A stretch of 64,000 nt of DNA from Lachnospiraceae bacterium (GTDB taxonomy: Bacteria; Bacillota; Clostridia; Lachnospirales; Lachnospiraceae). The stretch covers positions 1 to 64,000 of the forward strand of contig JAJBTQ010000003.1 of the NCBI GenBank assembly GCA_020860755.1, in the 5' to 3' direction. Position numbers and translations under genes: made by a program. Of this stretch, positions 42,899 through 53,518 are shown piece after piece. Within the stretch, counting starts at the first letter, position 1; each line of letters begins with the position of its first letter. A model generated the notes under the pieces. The model saw nothing but the letters and a program-made list of their open reading frames with translations, searched no databases and was not told the origin of the DNA.

Positions 42899-44486
42899 GT
42901 TTATCGGAGCAGCTCACGAAGTGACGGGAAGCTGCCACTATCTGGAGTTTGGAGACAAACATATCCTCATCGACTGTGGGATGGAACAGGGCGCGGATAT
43001 CTATGTGAATCAGGATATCCCTGTCGACGCGGCGCAGATCGACTATGTGCTTCTGACCCATGCGCATATTGATCATTCCGGCCTGCTTCCCCTTCTTTAT
43101 GTCAGGGGATTTCGGGGACAGATATATGCGACAAATGCGACAACGCAGCTGTGCAACATTATGTTAAAGGACAGCGCTCACATACAGGAGTCCGAGGCGG
43201 AATGGAAGAACCGGAAAGCGCGCCGCAGTGGAGGCCGGGAGGAGGAACCGCTCTATTGCGTGGAGGATGCCGAAAAGGTGCTGCAGTGTTTTGTTCCCTG
43301 TTATTATGACAATGTTGTCAATATCTGCGACGGTCTGACCGTGACGTTCCGCGATGCGGGACACCTGCTGGGATCCTCGTTTATCGAGGTTTGGATCACC
43401 GAAGGAGATGAGGAAAAAAAGCTCATCTTTTCCGGAGACTTAGGCAACGGCAACCGCGCTTTGATTCGGGATCCGGAGATCCCGGCCGAGACAGACTACC
43501 TGATCATCGAGTCGACATACGGCAACCGGATCCACGATACACCGCCGGACTTTGCGGTGGAGCTGGCCCAGATCTTAAATGCCACGTTTTCCCGCGGCGG
43601 CAATGTGGTGATTCCCGCGTTCTCCGTCGGACGGACACAGGAGATGCTCTACTATCTGCGGGAGATCAAGCAGAATGAGCTGCTCCCAGAATTTCCCCGG
43701 TTTGAAGCATATGTGGACAGTCCGCTCTCCATCGAGGCGACCAACATTTACAATGAGAGCGTTGCAGAGTGTTTCCGGGAGGAGGACCTCGAGATGATCC
43801 GGTCCGGTGTGAATCCGATCCAGTTTCCGGGACTGAAGACATCCGTCACGGCTGATGAATCCAAAGCGATCAATTTTGATCCAAATCCTAAGGTGATCAT
43901 CTCCGCTTCCGGCATGTGCGAGGCGGGCCGCATCCGACACCACTTAAAGCACAATCTGTGGCGCCCTGAATGCTCGATCGTGTTTGTCGGATATCAGGTT
44001 CCGGGTACCCTGGGGTATAATCTCTTAAACGGTGCGAAGGAAGTGAAGCTCTTTGGAGAAACGATTCAGGTGCAGGCTCAGATCGTAAATCTTCCCGGCA
44101 TCAGCGGACATGCGGATCGCGATCATTTGACCGCGTGGGTGCAGGGGATGCCAAAGATGCCGGAGCGGATCTTTGTCGTGCACGGCGAGGATGCCGTGAC
44201 GGATGAGTTTGCCTCCCATTTACATGAGGTGACAGGCTCCGAGGCGACTGCACCGTACAGCGGAGATGCCTGGGATCTGATACAGGATGCCTGCATCGCA
44301 CAGGGAGACCGGATGAAAGCGCAGAAGGGCAAGGCGAAGAGCAAAAGCAGTCAGGTGTACGATCTTCTCGTCGCTGCAGGGCAGAGGCTTATGTCTGTTA
44401 TCTCCAAGAATAAAGAGGGTGCAAACAAGGACCTGAAGAAGTTTACGAATCAGGTCAACGAACTCTCTGACCGCTGGGATAAATAG
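42888..44486 (+). CDS. Beta-CASP metallo-beta-lactamase RNase-like protein
   Basis: A 532-residue protein of the CPSF73/YsH1-like branch. Metal motifs: THAHIDHSG, DAGHLLGS and SGDLG; the beta-CASP part shows PAFSVGRTQE, SASGMCEAGRIRHHLK and NLPGISGHADRDHL, and the late HGE motif (VVHGEDA). A basic, Ser/Lys-rich tail follows residue ~480. It is likely an RNA endo/exonuclease. It is coupled to the DUF815 ATPase by an 11-bp overlap. Confidence 0.9.
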   Translation: MKLEFIGAAHEVTGSCHYLEFGDKHILIDCGMEQGADIYVNQDIPVDAAQIDYVLLTHAHIDHSGLLPLLYVRGFRGQIYATNATTQLCNIMLKDSAHIQESEAEWKNRKARRSGGREEEPLYCVEDAEKVLQCFVPCYYDNVVNICDGLTVTFRDAGHLLGSSFIEVWITEGDEEKKLIFSGDLGNGNRALIRDPEIPAETDYLIIESTYGNRIHDTPPDFAVELAQILNATFSRGGNVVIPAFSVGRTQEMLYYLREIKQNELLPEFPRFEAYVDSPLSIEATNIYNESVAECFREEDLEMIRSGVNPIQFPGLKTSVTADESKAINFDPNPKVIISASGMCEAGRIRHHLKHNLWRPECSIVFVGYQVPGTLGYNLLNGAKEVKLFGETIQVQAQIVNLPGISGHADRDHLTAWVQGMPKMPERIFVVHGEDAVTDEFASHLHEVTGSEATAPYSGDAWDLIQDACIAQGDRMKAQKGKAKSKSSQVYDLLVAAGQRLMSVISKNKEGANKDLKKFTNQVNELSDRWDK

Positions 44487-44516
44487 ATGGCGTATGTCAT
44501 TTTTCCACATTGCAGA

Positions 44517-44583
44517 TTTGTCAAAAACATATGTAGGTTTGTCAAACATACTGCTTGCTTTTCACCCGGATATGCTTTAGACT
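44517..44583 (+). promoter_or_regulatory. Promoter with upstream direct repeats, methylglyoxal-synthase-like gene
   Basis: TTGCTT (44555-44560) and TAGACT (44578-44583) are separated by 17 bp. TTTGTCAAA occurs at 44517-44525 and 44538-44546, 21 bp apart, the second inside the palindrome GTTTG-T-CAAAC. This suits an activator site. Confidence 0.5.
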
Positions 44584-44693
44584 AAAAATGGTATGTTTCA
44601 TTGAGTTATACAGACAAGATATCCGGTGTGCTTATTGATTTCTGCCGTGAAAATTGCCTGGGTTTTTTGAGTGTTTTAAGGGGGCTTTTATTT

Positions 44694-45089
44694 ATGAATA
44701 TTGGACTGATCGCGCATGAATCAAAAAAGAAGCTGATGCAGAATTTCTGCATTGCCTACCGGGGAATCCTGGGGAAGGCTACGCTGTATGCCACGGGGAC
44801 GACCGGGAGACTGATCGAAGAGGTGACGAACCTCTCGGTCCACAAATATCTGCCGGGACATCTGGGCGGGATTCAGCAGCTGAGCGCGGATATCGAGAGC
44901 AATATGATCGACCTTGTGATCTTTTTGAGCGACCCGATGTCGACGAACTCGCGGGATCTGGCGATATCCAACGTATTAAAGCAGTGTGATATCCACAACA
45001 TACCGATCGCGACGAATCTGGCGACCGCTGAGATCCTGGTGCTTGCGTTAGACCGGGGCGACCTCGACTGGAGAGAAATGTATAAATAA
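44694..45089 (+). CDS. Methylglyoxal-synthase-like protein lacking catalytic residues
   Basis: A 131-residue protein with the overall methylglyoxal synthase sequence: IGLIAHESKKK, YATGTTGRLIEE and NIPIATNLATAEIL. Compared with the E. coli enzyme, the catalytic Asp71 (GGDQQ) is Ile60 (GGIQQ), Ser65 is Pro54, His98 is Arg87 and Asp101 is Ala90. The phosphate-binding part (TGTTG) is kept. It therefore probably binds a phosphorylated ligand without making methylglyoxal. ATG 44694 follows AAGGGGG; the longer in-frame start was rejected because the family begins at this point. Confidence 0.8.
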   Translation: MNIGLIAHESKKKLMQNFCIAYRGILGKATLYATGTTGRLIEEVTNLSVHKYLPGHLGGIQQLSADIESNMIDLVIFLSDPMSTNSRDLAISNVLKQCDIHNIPIATNLATAEILVLALDRGDLDWREMYK

Positions 45090-45123
45090 TTTATATAAAG
45101 AATCATAGTTTCAAGAGTAAAAG

Positions 45124-46632
45124 ATGAGCAGCAGGAACAGTTATGGACAGATAAAAAGAGACAGATACGTCTACAACACACCGCGTAATCGGCGGTCGAG
45201 GCGTCGACGCAACACTTTTTCGCCCATTTTGCTGATCATCATAGTGGTCATTCTTCTCCTTATCCTTTTAAGGCCGCTTATCACCGGGAGACCGAAGATG
45301 CGGCTGATCGGTCTGTCGCAGGAGACGACGGCCCAGGGAGAAGAGTATATTGATCCGGGTGCGACGGCCACCATTTACCGCATTGATGTCAGCAGCAGAA
45401 TGTACGCGGTGGACGGAGTCGATACAGACGAGTTGGGCACATATGAGTACACCTACTGTGTGGACGGACGCAGACGAACGTTCTCGATCAGCCGGACGGT
45501 GGAAGTGGTGGATGTGACCGGCCCAGACATTGAGCTGAACGGGGACGCTCTTACGATCGTGAGCAGTATAGACGATTATGAGGAACCCGGCGTTGTGGCG
45601 ATCGATAACTGCGACGGCGACGTGACCGATACAGTCACTTCCGAGATGAACCAGATCAATGACTATACCTGGGAAGTGACTTACAGTGCGGTCGATGAGC
45701 TCGGGAATGTGGGAACAGCCGTCCGCGAGATCCAGCTTCACGATGATGTCCAGCCGGAGATCGAGTTGAACGGGTCGGATTATATGGTTGTTGACCGCTA
45801 TACGGACTTTGAAGATCCGGGTGTCACGGCCACCGACAATCATGATGGAGACATATCAGAGGATGTGGCTGTGTCCGGCTATGTGGATGTCTATCGGACC
45901 GGCGAATTTACGCTCACCTATACCGCGACGGACAGTTCCGGCAACACGGCTGAGGTTACCCGGACCGTTGTGGTGCAGAATGCTCCTTCCGGGGAGGAAT
46001 ATTCCATTTATCTGACGTTTGACGACGGACCGAGTGACGATGTGACGGTGGAGATCCTGGACACGCTGAAGGCAAACGACATTCAGGCGACGTTCTTTAT
46101 CCTGGATTACACGGAGGACAAAATACCGATCCTTCAGCGCATGATCGATGAGGGGCATACGATCGGGATCCATGGTACTTCCCATGAGTATGACGAGATC
46201 TATACTTCCGTAGAGGCATTTATGGACAGCATAGATTCTCTGGCGGAGAAGTTGGAGCGGGATACCGGGTATGAGGCGTTCTGTTTGCGCTTCCCGGGCG
46301 GGAGCAGCAACACCGTCAGCGCAAGCTACAGCCCCGGGATCATGTCCGAGCTGGTTCAGGTGGTGACGGAGCAGGGCTGGATGTATTTCGACTGGAATGT
46401 CGATTCCGATGATGCGACGGGAAACAATGTCCCGGTGGAGACCATAGTCTCAACTGTAGAGAGCGAGCTGAGCGAGACTACCGGCAACGTTGTGCTGATG
46501 CATGACACCAGCGCAAAGCAGACGACGGCAGAATCTCTGCAGACGATCATTGACTATGGCAAGGAAAACGGATACAGTTTTTATCCGATCACGCGAGAGA
46601 CGAATCAGGTTCATCATGGAGTTTCAAACTGA
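45124..46632 (+). CDS. Membrane-anchored polysaccharide deacetylase with Ig-like domains
   Basis: A 502-residue protein. A basic N-terminus and one membrane helix (about 34-52) are followed by two to three Ig-like DUF5011 domains (each with D.DPGV.A.DN.DGD), then a carbohydrate esterase 4 domain (from about 290). The CE4 motifs LTFDDGPS, IGIHGTSH and RFPGGS are intact, and the C-terminal LMHDTSAK motif supplies the catalytic His. It probably deacetylates peptidoglycan or a surface glycan. A terminator follows. Confidence 0.92.
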   Translation: MSSRNSYGQIKRDRYVYNTPRNRRSRRRRNTFSPILLIIIVVILLLILLRPLITGRPKMRLIGLSQETTAQGEEYIDPGATATIYRIDVSSRMYAVDGVDTDELGTYEYTYCVDGRRRTFSISRTVEVVDVTGPDIELNGDALTIVSSIDDYEEPGVVAIDNCDGDVTDTVTSEMNQINDYTWEVTYSAVDELGNVGTAVREIQLHDDVQPEIELNGSDYMVVDRYTDFEDPGVTATDNHDGDISEDVAVSGYVDVYRTGEFTLTYTATDSSGNTAEVTRTVVVQNAPSGEEYSIYLTFDDGPSDDVTVEILDTLKANDIQATFFILDYTEDKIPILQRMIDEGHTIGIHGTSHEYDEIYTSVEAFMDSIDSLAEKLERDTGYEAFCLRFPGGSSNTVSASYSPGIMSELVQVVTEQGWMYFDWNVDSDDATGNNVPVETIVSTVESELSETTGNVVLMHDTSAKQTTAESLQTIIDYGKENGYSFYPITRETNQVHHGVSN

Positions 46633-46675
46633 TTGCACAGCGCAAAAAAAGGAAAGTTTAAGGGGGCTCCAATGG

Positions 46676-46709
46676 AGGGCAACGCTTTCTGTCGGTTGCC
46701 CTTATTTTT
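46676..46709 (+). terminator. Terminator after the deacetylase
   Basis: AGGGCAAC (46676-46683) pairs with GTTGCCCT (46695-46702) and TATTTTTC follows. The rest of the gap to 46926 holds the palindrome TAACCA-AA-TGGTTA (46731-46744) and the V-ATPase control region. Confidence 0.82.
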
Positions 46710-46821
46710 CGCGGCCCCATCCCGGCGTGATAACCAAATGGTTAGTAAGTGAAAAACCGGTAATGTTAAAACCACACAGATTTTTACCTGGCTGGGAAAG
46801 TGGTTTCTGGTTAAAACAGAG

Positions 46822-46903
46822 ATTGTATTAAAATAAATACAATAATTCTTGAAAAATTGAGGCATATGCAGTAAACTTAAATTGTATTTTTGCAGATACA
46901 ATT
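46822..46903 (+). promoter_or_regulatory. V-ATPase operon promoter flanked by two identical operators
   Basis: The promoter TTGAAA (46849-46854) and TAAACT (46872-46877) has 17-bp spacing. TTGTAT-N8-ATACAA occurs at 46823-46842 and again at 46882-46901, upstream of the -35 and over the predicted start. The centres are 59 bp apart. The half-sites and spacer length are the same in both, arguing for a dimeric repressor. No such regulator is encoded nearby. Confidence 0.65.
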
Positions 46904-46926
46904 ACGTGGATAAGGAGGCGAAATTT

Positions 46927-47235
46927 TTGTTAGCCGATACAATGAAACAAGTCCAGGATGCTGAGAAGCAGGCAAAGGATATCATCCGCAATGCGGAGGA
47001 AAAGGCTGCAGCGATCGTGGAAGAGGCCAAAACAGCGGCAGCCCAGCGCCGGCAGGATGCGGAGAGTCGTGCCTCGGAGGAAGCCAAGGCCTCCCTTCAG
47101 GATGTCTCCAAGGCGGGAGATGAGGAGAAGGCAAAATATGCCGCCTCTGTCAATGAACAGCTTGAATCGGAACGGCAGCAGGCCTATTCAAAAAAGGATG
47201 AGGCTGTCGACGCGATCATAGCGGGACTTGTATAA
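46927..47235 (+). CDS. ntpF: V-type ATPase peripheral stalk subunit (H/G type)
   Basis: A 102-residue, Ala/Glu/Lys/Gln-rich, wholly coiled-coil protein, as expected for the stalk subunit that pairs with subunit E. Its place at the head of the operon matches ntpF/ahaH. TTG 46927 is taken as start because AAGGAGG lies 8 bases upstream; ATG 46942 would be too far. Confidence 0.85.
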   Translation: MLADTMKQVQDAEKQAKDIIRNAEEKAAAIVEEAKTAAAQRRQDAESRASEEAKASLQDVSKAGDEEKAKYAASVNEQLESERQQAYSKKDEAVDAIIAGLV

Positions 47236-47271
47236 AATAAGGAAACTACGAAAGAAAAGGAGGAAGTTTCA

Positions 47272-49290
47272 ATGGCAGTAGTGCAGATGCAGCGCTTGAA
47301 TCTGGTTGCCATGAAGCAGAATCGGAAAGCCATCTTAGAGCGTATTCAGGAGCTCGGGGGGATGCAGATCGACATAAAGACGGAAGACCTTGAGGGAACA
47401 TCCCATGAGGATGTCTCTACCCAGAGGTCTCTCTTTGATAAATGGTCTTCTACGGCGGATCAGGCGATCGAGGTCCTTGATAAGTACGCTCCTGAAGAGA
47501 CAGGGCTCTTAGCCGGAATGGCAGGGAAACCTCTTGTGGATCGCTCGGAGTACGATGAGACCGTCAAGAACCAGGAAAAATATGTGGAAGAGGCGACTCA
47601 GATCGTAGATCTGGACAAGCAGATCACGGAGGCTTCCGCCTCGATCCAAAAACTGGAAAATCAGGCGGAAACTCTTGTTCCATGGGAGAAACTGGACGTT
47701 CCGATGAATACGACGGGCACGGAAAAAACGGCAGTCTATTTCGGAACCCTTCCGGAGGTGATGACGGAAGAGCAGATCCTGACCGCGCTTAAGACGCATG
47801 AACCGCCGGTCGATGGGGCGGATGTGCAGATCTTTTCTACGGACAGGGATATGACGTATCTCTCCGCCGTCTGTCTGAAGCCGGATGCGGAGGCGACAGA
47901 AGAAACGCTCCGCGAGATGGGATTTGCCCGGCCAAGCTGGGTCTCGCACCGCACTCCGTGTGAGGAGCAGGAGGAGATCCAAAGCGAGATCGCCGGCTAT
48001 CAGGCTGCAATCGAAACGTATACAGCCCAGATCGTAGAGATGGCACCGGTTCGGGAGCATTTAAAACTGGTATCCGATTATTACCGGCTGCGCACAGAGC
48101 GATACGATGTGGTGGGAACCCTGCCGCATACAGCCAATACATTTGCCTTGAGCGGATATGTTCCTAAACAGATTGCAGGACGGCTCGCTGAGGAACTGGA
48201 AACAGATTATGGAGCTGCGGTGGAGCTGGAAGAGATCGACGAGAAGGAAGATGCGCCGGTATTGACACACAACAACAGATTTTCCGACTGTGTGGACGGC
48301 GTGATCGCCTCCTACGGTCTGCCGGGCAAGGGCGAGATCGATCCGACGGTTTTCGTCTCGATCTTCTATGTGGTCATGTTTGGCATGATGCTCTCCGATG
48401 CGGGATACGGTCTTCTGATCGTGATCGGGTGCGGATTCGTCCTGGCCCGATTTAAACGGATGGGGACAGGACTGCGCAAGAGCTTTAAGATGTTTTTCTT
48501 CTGTGGGATCTCTACCGTTATCTGGGGTATCCTATTCGGAGGATTTTTCGGAGACTTGATAGCAGTAATCTCGCGGGAGTTCTTCGGACATGAGGTGGTC
48601 ATGAAGCCGCTCTGGTTCGCGCCGATCGAAGACCCGATGAAGCTGCTGATCTTTGCGCTGTTTATCGGACTCATTCATCTTTTCATCGGTCTGGGAATCA
48701 GCGGATATATGTTGATCAAGCAGAAAAAGTACGTAGCATTCTTCTGTGATGTCGTCGCATGGTATATGTTCCTGATCGGACTGATCATGCTGCTTCTGCC
48801 ATCCAGCATCTATGAATCCATGGCAAGGCAGACCGTCACGTTCGGACCGTTTTTGACTTACCTGTCATGGGTACTGACCATCGTCGGCGCAGTGATCCTG
48901 CTTTTCATGGCAGGGCGCAGGAAGAAGAAACAGATCGGCATGCGGCTCGCGCTCGGCGTGTACGAGATCTACGGCATTACGAGCTGGCTGTCTGACTGGC
49001 TGTCCTACTCACGTCTGCTGGCCTTAGGCCTTGCAACGGGCGCTATCGCGGAGGTGGTCAACATGATCGGGACGATGTTTGGCAGCGGCATTTTGAAGCT
49101 CATCATCTTCGTTGTGGTCTTCATCATCGGCCACGCCCTTAATATGGCGATCAACGTGCTGGGTGCCTACGTGCACTCGAACCGTCTTGAGTACGTCGAG
49201 TTCTTCCAGAAGTTCTACGAAGGAAAGGGACGCCCGTTCGTACCGTTTGTGGCCGACACGAAGTATGTGGAATTTGCAAAAACCAAATAA
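47272..49290 (+). CDS. ntpI: V-type ATPase membrane subunit I
   Basis: A 672-residue subunit a/I. The N-terminal ~330 residues are cytoplasmic with coiled coils, and the C-terminal half has about seven membrane helices. The essential Arg region is in SDWLSYSRLLALGLATGAIAEVVN. It forms the ion half-channels against the K ring. Confidence 0.95.
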   Translation: MAVVQMQRLNLVAMKQNRKAILERIQELGGMQIDIKTEDLEGTSHEDVSTQRSLFDKWSSTADQAIEVLDKYAPEETGLLAGMAGKPLVDRSEYDETVKNQEKYVEEATQIVDLDKQITEASASIQKLENQAETLVPWEKLDVPMNTTGTEKTAVYFGTLPEVMTEEQILTALKTHEPPVDGADVQIFSTDRDMTYLSAVCLKPDAEATEETLREMGFARPSWVSHRTPCEEQEEIQSEIAGYQAAIETYTAQIVEMAPVREHLKLVSDYYRLRTERYDVVGTLPHTANTFALSGYVPKQIAGRLAEELETDYGAAVELEEIDEKEDAPVLTHNNRFSDCVDGVIASYGLPGKGEIDPTVFVSIFYVVMFGMMLSDAGYGLLIVIGCGFVLARFKRMGTGLRKSFKMFFFCGISTVIWGILFGGFFGDLIAVISREFFGHEVVMKPLWFAPIEDPMKLLIFALFIGLIHLFIGLGISGYMLIKQKKYVAFFCDVVAWYMFLIGLIMLLLPSSIYESMARQTVTFGPFLTYLSWVLTIVGAVILLFMAGRRKKKQIGMRLALGVYEIYGITSWLSDWLSYSRLLALGLATGAIAEVVNMIGTMFGSGILKLIIFVVVFIIGHALNMAINVLGAYVHSNRLEYVEFFQKFYEGKGRPFVPFVADTKYVEFAKTK

Positions 49291-49317
49291 ATAATAAATA
49301 CATTAAATTAATTATAG

Positions 49318-49797
<480 letters not shown>

Positions 49798-49843
49798 CCT
49801 TATTTCGGGAAGCAGGGAAAATCGACAGAAGGGAGACCAGAAG

Positions 49844-50446
49844 ATGACAGGACTGGAAAAAATTGTTGACCAGATCCTCGCCGAGGCAAATCAAGAGGCT
49901 GACCGGCTGATCGAAGAGGCCAATGGTCAGGCGAAGCAGATCGCCGAAGAAGCCGATGCACAAACCGAAAAGTCGGTGCAGGAGATCAAAAAAAAGTCGG
50001 AAGCTCAGGCGAAGACTCTGGAAGAGCGTATGCATTCCTCCAATGACCTGTATCTGCGCACTCAGACCCTTGCGGTCAAGCAGGACGTGATCGCGGATGT
50101 GATCGAGACCGCTTATCAAAAAGTGTGCGGCATGGATAAGGAGTCATACTTTGGAATGCTTGAAAAATTAATAGAAAAATATGCGCTGCCACAGTCCGGG
50201 GAAATTTATTTTTCCGATTCCGATCTGGGGGCTATGCCCGCCGGATTTTACAATCGGATCCAGGCTGCAGCCGAAAAGGCCGGCGGCACATTAACACTTT
50301 CCCAGGAAGGGAAAAATATCGAGAACGGTTTCGTCCTCGTCTACGGAGGGGTCGAGCAGAACTGCACGCTCCGTGCGATCTTTGATGCCAACCGTGACGA
50401 GATGCAGGATACCGTACATGCCATTCTTTACGGAAAGGAGGCATGA
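49844..50446 (+). CDS. ntpE: V-type ATPase stalk subunit E
   Basis: A 200-residue protein, coiled coil (about 10-80) then an alpha/beta C-terminal domain (VYGGVEQNCTLRAIFD). It pairs with the first gene's product in the peripheral stalk. It ends 3 bp before the subunit C start. Confidence 0.93.
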   Translation: MTGLEKIVDQILAEANQEADRLIEEANGQAKQIAEEADAQTEKSVQEIKKKSEAQAKTLEERMHSSNDLYLRTQTLAVKQDVIADVIETAYQKVCGMDKESYFGMLEKLIEKYALPQSGEIYFSDSDLGAMPAGFYNRIQAAAEKAGGTLTLSQEGKNIENGFVLVYGGVEQNCTLRAIFDANRDEMQDTVHAILYGKEA

Positions 50447-50448
50447 CG

Positions 50449-51420
50449 ATGTCTGATACGGATTATACCTTTGCGGTTGCACATATCCGGGCACTGGAGG
50501 GACGCCTGTTTTCGCAGAGCACCATCGATCAGCTGATGGCGTGCAGGACATATGAGGACGCGCTCAATTTTATCGAGGATAAAGGCTGGGGCGGTCTCGA
50601 TGTCGAGCGGGACGCCGACGCGATCCTGGCGGCAGAGCGAAACAAGACCTGGGAGACGATCCGAGGTCTTTCGGTCCCGATGGAAACCTTTGATGTGCTG
50701 TCCTATCCGAATGTATACCACAACTTAAAGACCGCCATTAAAGAAGCTTATCTGGGTGAGCGGCACGACGATTTCTTTTACGAGGGAACTGTGCCGTCCA
50801 GAGAGGAACTGCGGGATGTTGTGGGAAAGAAGGAGTTCGCGAAGCTTCCTTCCGGCATGGACACAGCGGCACAGGATGCCTTTGAGACGCTGCTCCACAC
50901 GAGAGATGGGCAGCTGTGTGATGTCATTATCGACAAGGCATGCCTGGCGGCCATCGACAAGGCAGGGACGGATTCCGAGGAGGACGTCATCAAGCGATAC
51001 GCGGAGACCGTCATCACCGTGACGGATATCAAGATCGCGGTCCGCTGCCAAAAGACCGGAAAATCAATAGAATTCATGCGGCGGGCCCTTCAGCCAACGA
51101 GCGGCATCGACACCGAACGCCTTGCCAAGGCGGCTGCTTCCGGCTTCGATGCGATCCTGGACCTTTTGTCCGGGACGAGCTATGTCGAGGCGGCGGATGC
51201 GCTTCGGGAGTCCCCGTCCTCGTTTGAACGCTGGTGTGACGATTGTCTGATGGAGATGCTTCGGGAAGAAAAGTACGAAGTGTTCACCGTGGGACCGCTT
51301 GTAGCCTATATACTGGCAAGGGAAAATGAGATAAAAACAGTTGGGATCATCCTGTCCGGGAAGTTGAACGGATTATCCGATGATTCCATCCGGGAAAGGA
51401 TCAGGGTGATGTATGTATAA
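50449..51420 (+). CDS. ntpC: V-type ATPase subunit C
   Basis: A 323-residue all-helical funnel subunit linking the central shaft to the K ring. Three repeats of ~100 residues with Leu/Tyr patterns are typical. ATG 50449 fits AAGGAGG (50435-50441) better than ATG 50443, which would lie too close. Confidence 0.92.
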   Translation: MSDTDYTFAVAHIRALEGRLFSQSTIDQLMACRTYEDALNFIEDKGWGGLDVERDADAILAAERNKTWETIRGLSVPMETFDVLSYPNVYHNLKTAIKEAYLGERHDDFFYEGTVPSREELRDVVGKKEFAKLPSGMDTAAQDAFETLLHTRDGQLCDVIIDKACLAAIDKAGTDSEEDVIKRYAETVITVTDIKIAVRCQKTGKSIEFMRRALQPTSGIDTERLAKAAASGFDAILDLLSGTSYVEAADALRESPSSFERWCDDCLMEMLREEKYEVFTVGPLVAYILARENEIKTVGIILSGKLNGLSDDSIRERIRVMYV

Positions 51421-51730
51421 GACAGCAGTGATGGGACCTTACGACAGCATTTATGGATTTGCTGCCCTCGGGCTGGAGACATTCCCTATATCCGATCCCG
51501 AGGAGGCCAAGAGAAAGCTCAGAGACCTGGCTGCAGAGGACTTTGCGGTCATCTATATGACCGAAGGCCTGGCGGCACAGATTGAGAAGGAAATCAATAA
51601 GTATAAGGAACAGCAGCTGCCGGCTATCATATTGATCCCGGGTATTTCCGGGAACACCGGTGAGGGCGTGCAAAATGTCAAGCTTTCCGTGGAACAGGCT
51701 GTCGGTTCCGACATCATCTTTGGAGAATAA
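51413..51730 (+). CDS. ntpG: V-type ATPase subunit F
   Basis: A 105-residue central-shaft subunit of the CheY-like fold, with N-terminal AVMGPYDSIYGFAALGLETFP and C-terminal VQNVKLSVEQAVGSDI. It overlaps subunit C by 8 bp. Confidence 0.92.
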   Translation: MYKTAVMGPYDSIYGFAALGLETFPISDPEEAKRKLRDLAAEDFAVIYMTEGLAAQIEKEINKYKEQQLPAIILIPGISGNTGEGVQNVKLSVEQAVGSDIIFGE

Positions 51731-51748
51731 AGGGGTGAAAAATATTTC

Positions 51749-53518
51749 ATGAGCAAAGGAACGATTAAGAAAGTAGCAGGACCGCTGGTCATTGCCAGCG
51801 GGATGCGGGATGCCAACATGTACGACGTGGTACGTGTCAGCGACCAGCGTCTGATCGGCGAGATCATCGAGATGCATGGCGATGAGGCTTCCGTACAGGT
51901 ATATGAGGAGACTTCCGGCCTGGCTCCTGGCGGACCGGTGGAGTCCATGGACGTGCCGCTCTCCGTCGAGTTGGGACCGGGGCTGATCTCCAGCATATAC
52001 GATGGTATCCAGAGACCGCTGGATGACATCATGAAGCTCACCGGGAACAACCTGCAGCGTGGTGTTGAGGTTCCATCCTTAAAGAGAGACCGGGCATGGA
52101 CCTTCGTCCCGACTGCGAGTGTGGGAGACGAAGTAGAGTCCGGTGACATCATCGGTACCGTGCAGGAGACAGAGCTGGTGGAGCAGCGGATCATGGTCCC
52201 GAACGGGATCAAGGGAACCATCAAGGAGATCAAATCGGGAGACTTCACCGTCACGGAGACGGTGGCCGTGATCTCGACTGAGGACGGAGACGAGGAGGTC
52301 GCGCTGATGCAGCGCTGGCCGGTGCGTCAGGGCCGCCCCTACGCGCAGAAGATGGCACCGAGTAAACCGCTTGTGACAGGCCAGCGTGTTGTTGATACGT
52401 TTTTCCCCATCGCGCGAGGCGGTGTGGCTGCCGTCCCGGGTCCTTTCGGAAGCGGCAAGACCGTGATCCAGCATCAGCTTGCAAAGTGGGCGGAGGCTGA
52501 CATCATCGTCTACATCGGCTGCGGTGAGCGTGGAAATGAGATGACGGACGTGCTGAACGAATTCCCGGAACTGGTAGATCCGAAGACCGGGAAATCCCTG
52601 ATGGAACGTACCGTCTTGATCGCGAACACATCGGATATGCCGGTGGCGGCCCGTGAGGCTTCCATCTACACCGGGATCACCATTGCGGAGTATTTCCGTG
52701 ACATGGGCTACTCAGTCGCCCTGATGGCAGACTCCACATCCCGTTGGGCTGAGGCTCTCCGTGAGATGTCCGGACGTCTGGAAGAGATGCCCGGTGAGGA
52801 AGGTTACCCGGCATACTTGGGAAGCCGTCTGGCCCAGTTCTATGAGCGCGCCGGACAGGTGATCTCCCTTGGAAAAGAGGGAAGAGAGGGAGCACTCTCC
52901 GTGATCGGAGCCGTATCGCCGCCGGGCGGTGATATTTCCGAGCCGGTTTCCCAGGCGACCCTGCGTATCGTCAAGGTATATTGGGGGCTGGATTCAGATC
53001 TGGCCTACAGGCGTCACTTCCCCGCGATCAACTGGCTGACCAGTTATTCACTGTATCTGGACGATATCGGCCCCTGGTTTAACGAGAATGTGTCACCGGA
53101 TTGGATGGACAACCGACAGGCTATGATGAGTCTGCTGACCGAGGAGGCGGAGCTCGACGAAATTGTTCAGATGGTCGGTATGGATGCCCTTTCCCCGGGC
53201 GATCGTCTGAAAATGGAAGCGGCACGGTCTATCCGTGAGGACTTCCTCCATCAGAACTCTTTCGACGATATCGACACTTACACTTCGCTGCGGAAACAGC
53301 TGCTGATGATGCGGCTGGTCCTTGCCTACTACCGGGAGTCCGAGGCGGCATTGGAGTCCGGCATTCCGATCAAGGGACTGCTGAACATGGAAGTCCGTGA
53401 GCGGATCGGCCGATTCAAATACACACATGAAGAGGACATTGAAGAGGAATACGAGAAGGTCGGCAAGGAGCTGATCGAGGAGATCGCATCCCTGCGCGGA
53501 AAGGAGGAGGACCAGTAA
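51749..53518 (+). CDS. ntpA: V-type ATPase catalytic subunit A
   Basis: A 589-residue catalytic subunit with Walker [10 protein letters not shown] (about 230-238), the bulge domain before it, and [27 protein letters not shown]. It couples ATP use or synthesis to rotation. It overlaps subunit B by 1 bp. Confidence 0.97.
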   Translation: MSKGTIKKVAGPLVIASGMRDANMYDVVRVSDQRLIGEIIEMHGDEASVQVYEETSGLAPGGPVESMDVPLSVELGPGLISSIYDGIQRPLDDIMKLTGNNLQRGVEVPSLKRDRAWTFVPTASVGDEVESGDIIGTVQETELVEQRIMVPNGIKGTIKEIKSGDFTVTETVAVISTEDGDEEVALMQRWPVRQGRPYAQKMAPSKPLVTGQRVVDTFFPIARGGVAAVPGPFGSGKTVIQHQLAKWAEADIIVYIGCGERGNEMTDVLNEFPELVDPKTGKSLMERTVLIANTSDMPVAAREASIYTGITIAEYFRDMGYSVALMADSTSRWAEALREMSGRLEEMPGEEGYPAYLGSRLAQFYERAGQVISLGKEGREGALSVIGAVSPPGGDISEPVSQATLRIVKVYWGLDSDLAYRRHFPAINWLTSYSLYLDDIGPWFNENVSPDWMDNRQAMMSLLTEEAELDEIVQMVGMDALSPGDRLKMEAARSIREDFLHQNSFDDIDTYTSLRKQLLMMRLVLAYYRESEAALESGIPIKGLLNMEVRERIGRFKYTHEEDIEEEYEKVGKELIEEIASLRGKEEDQ

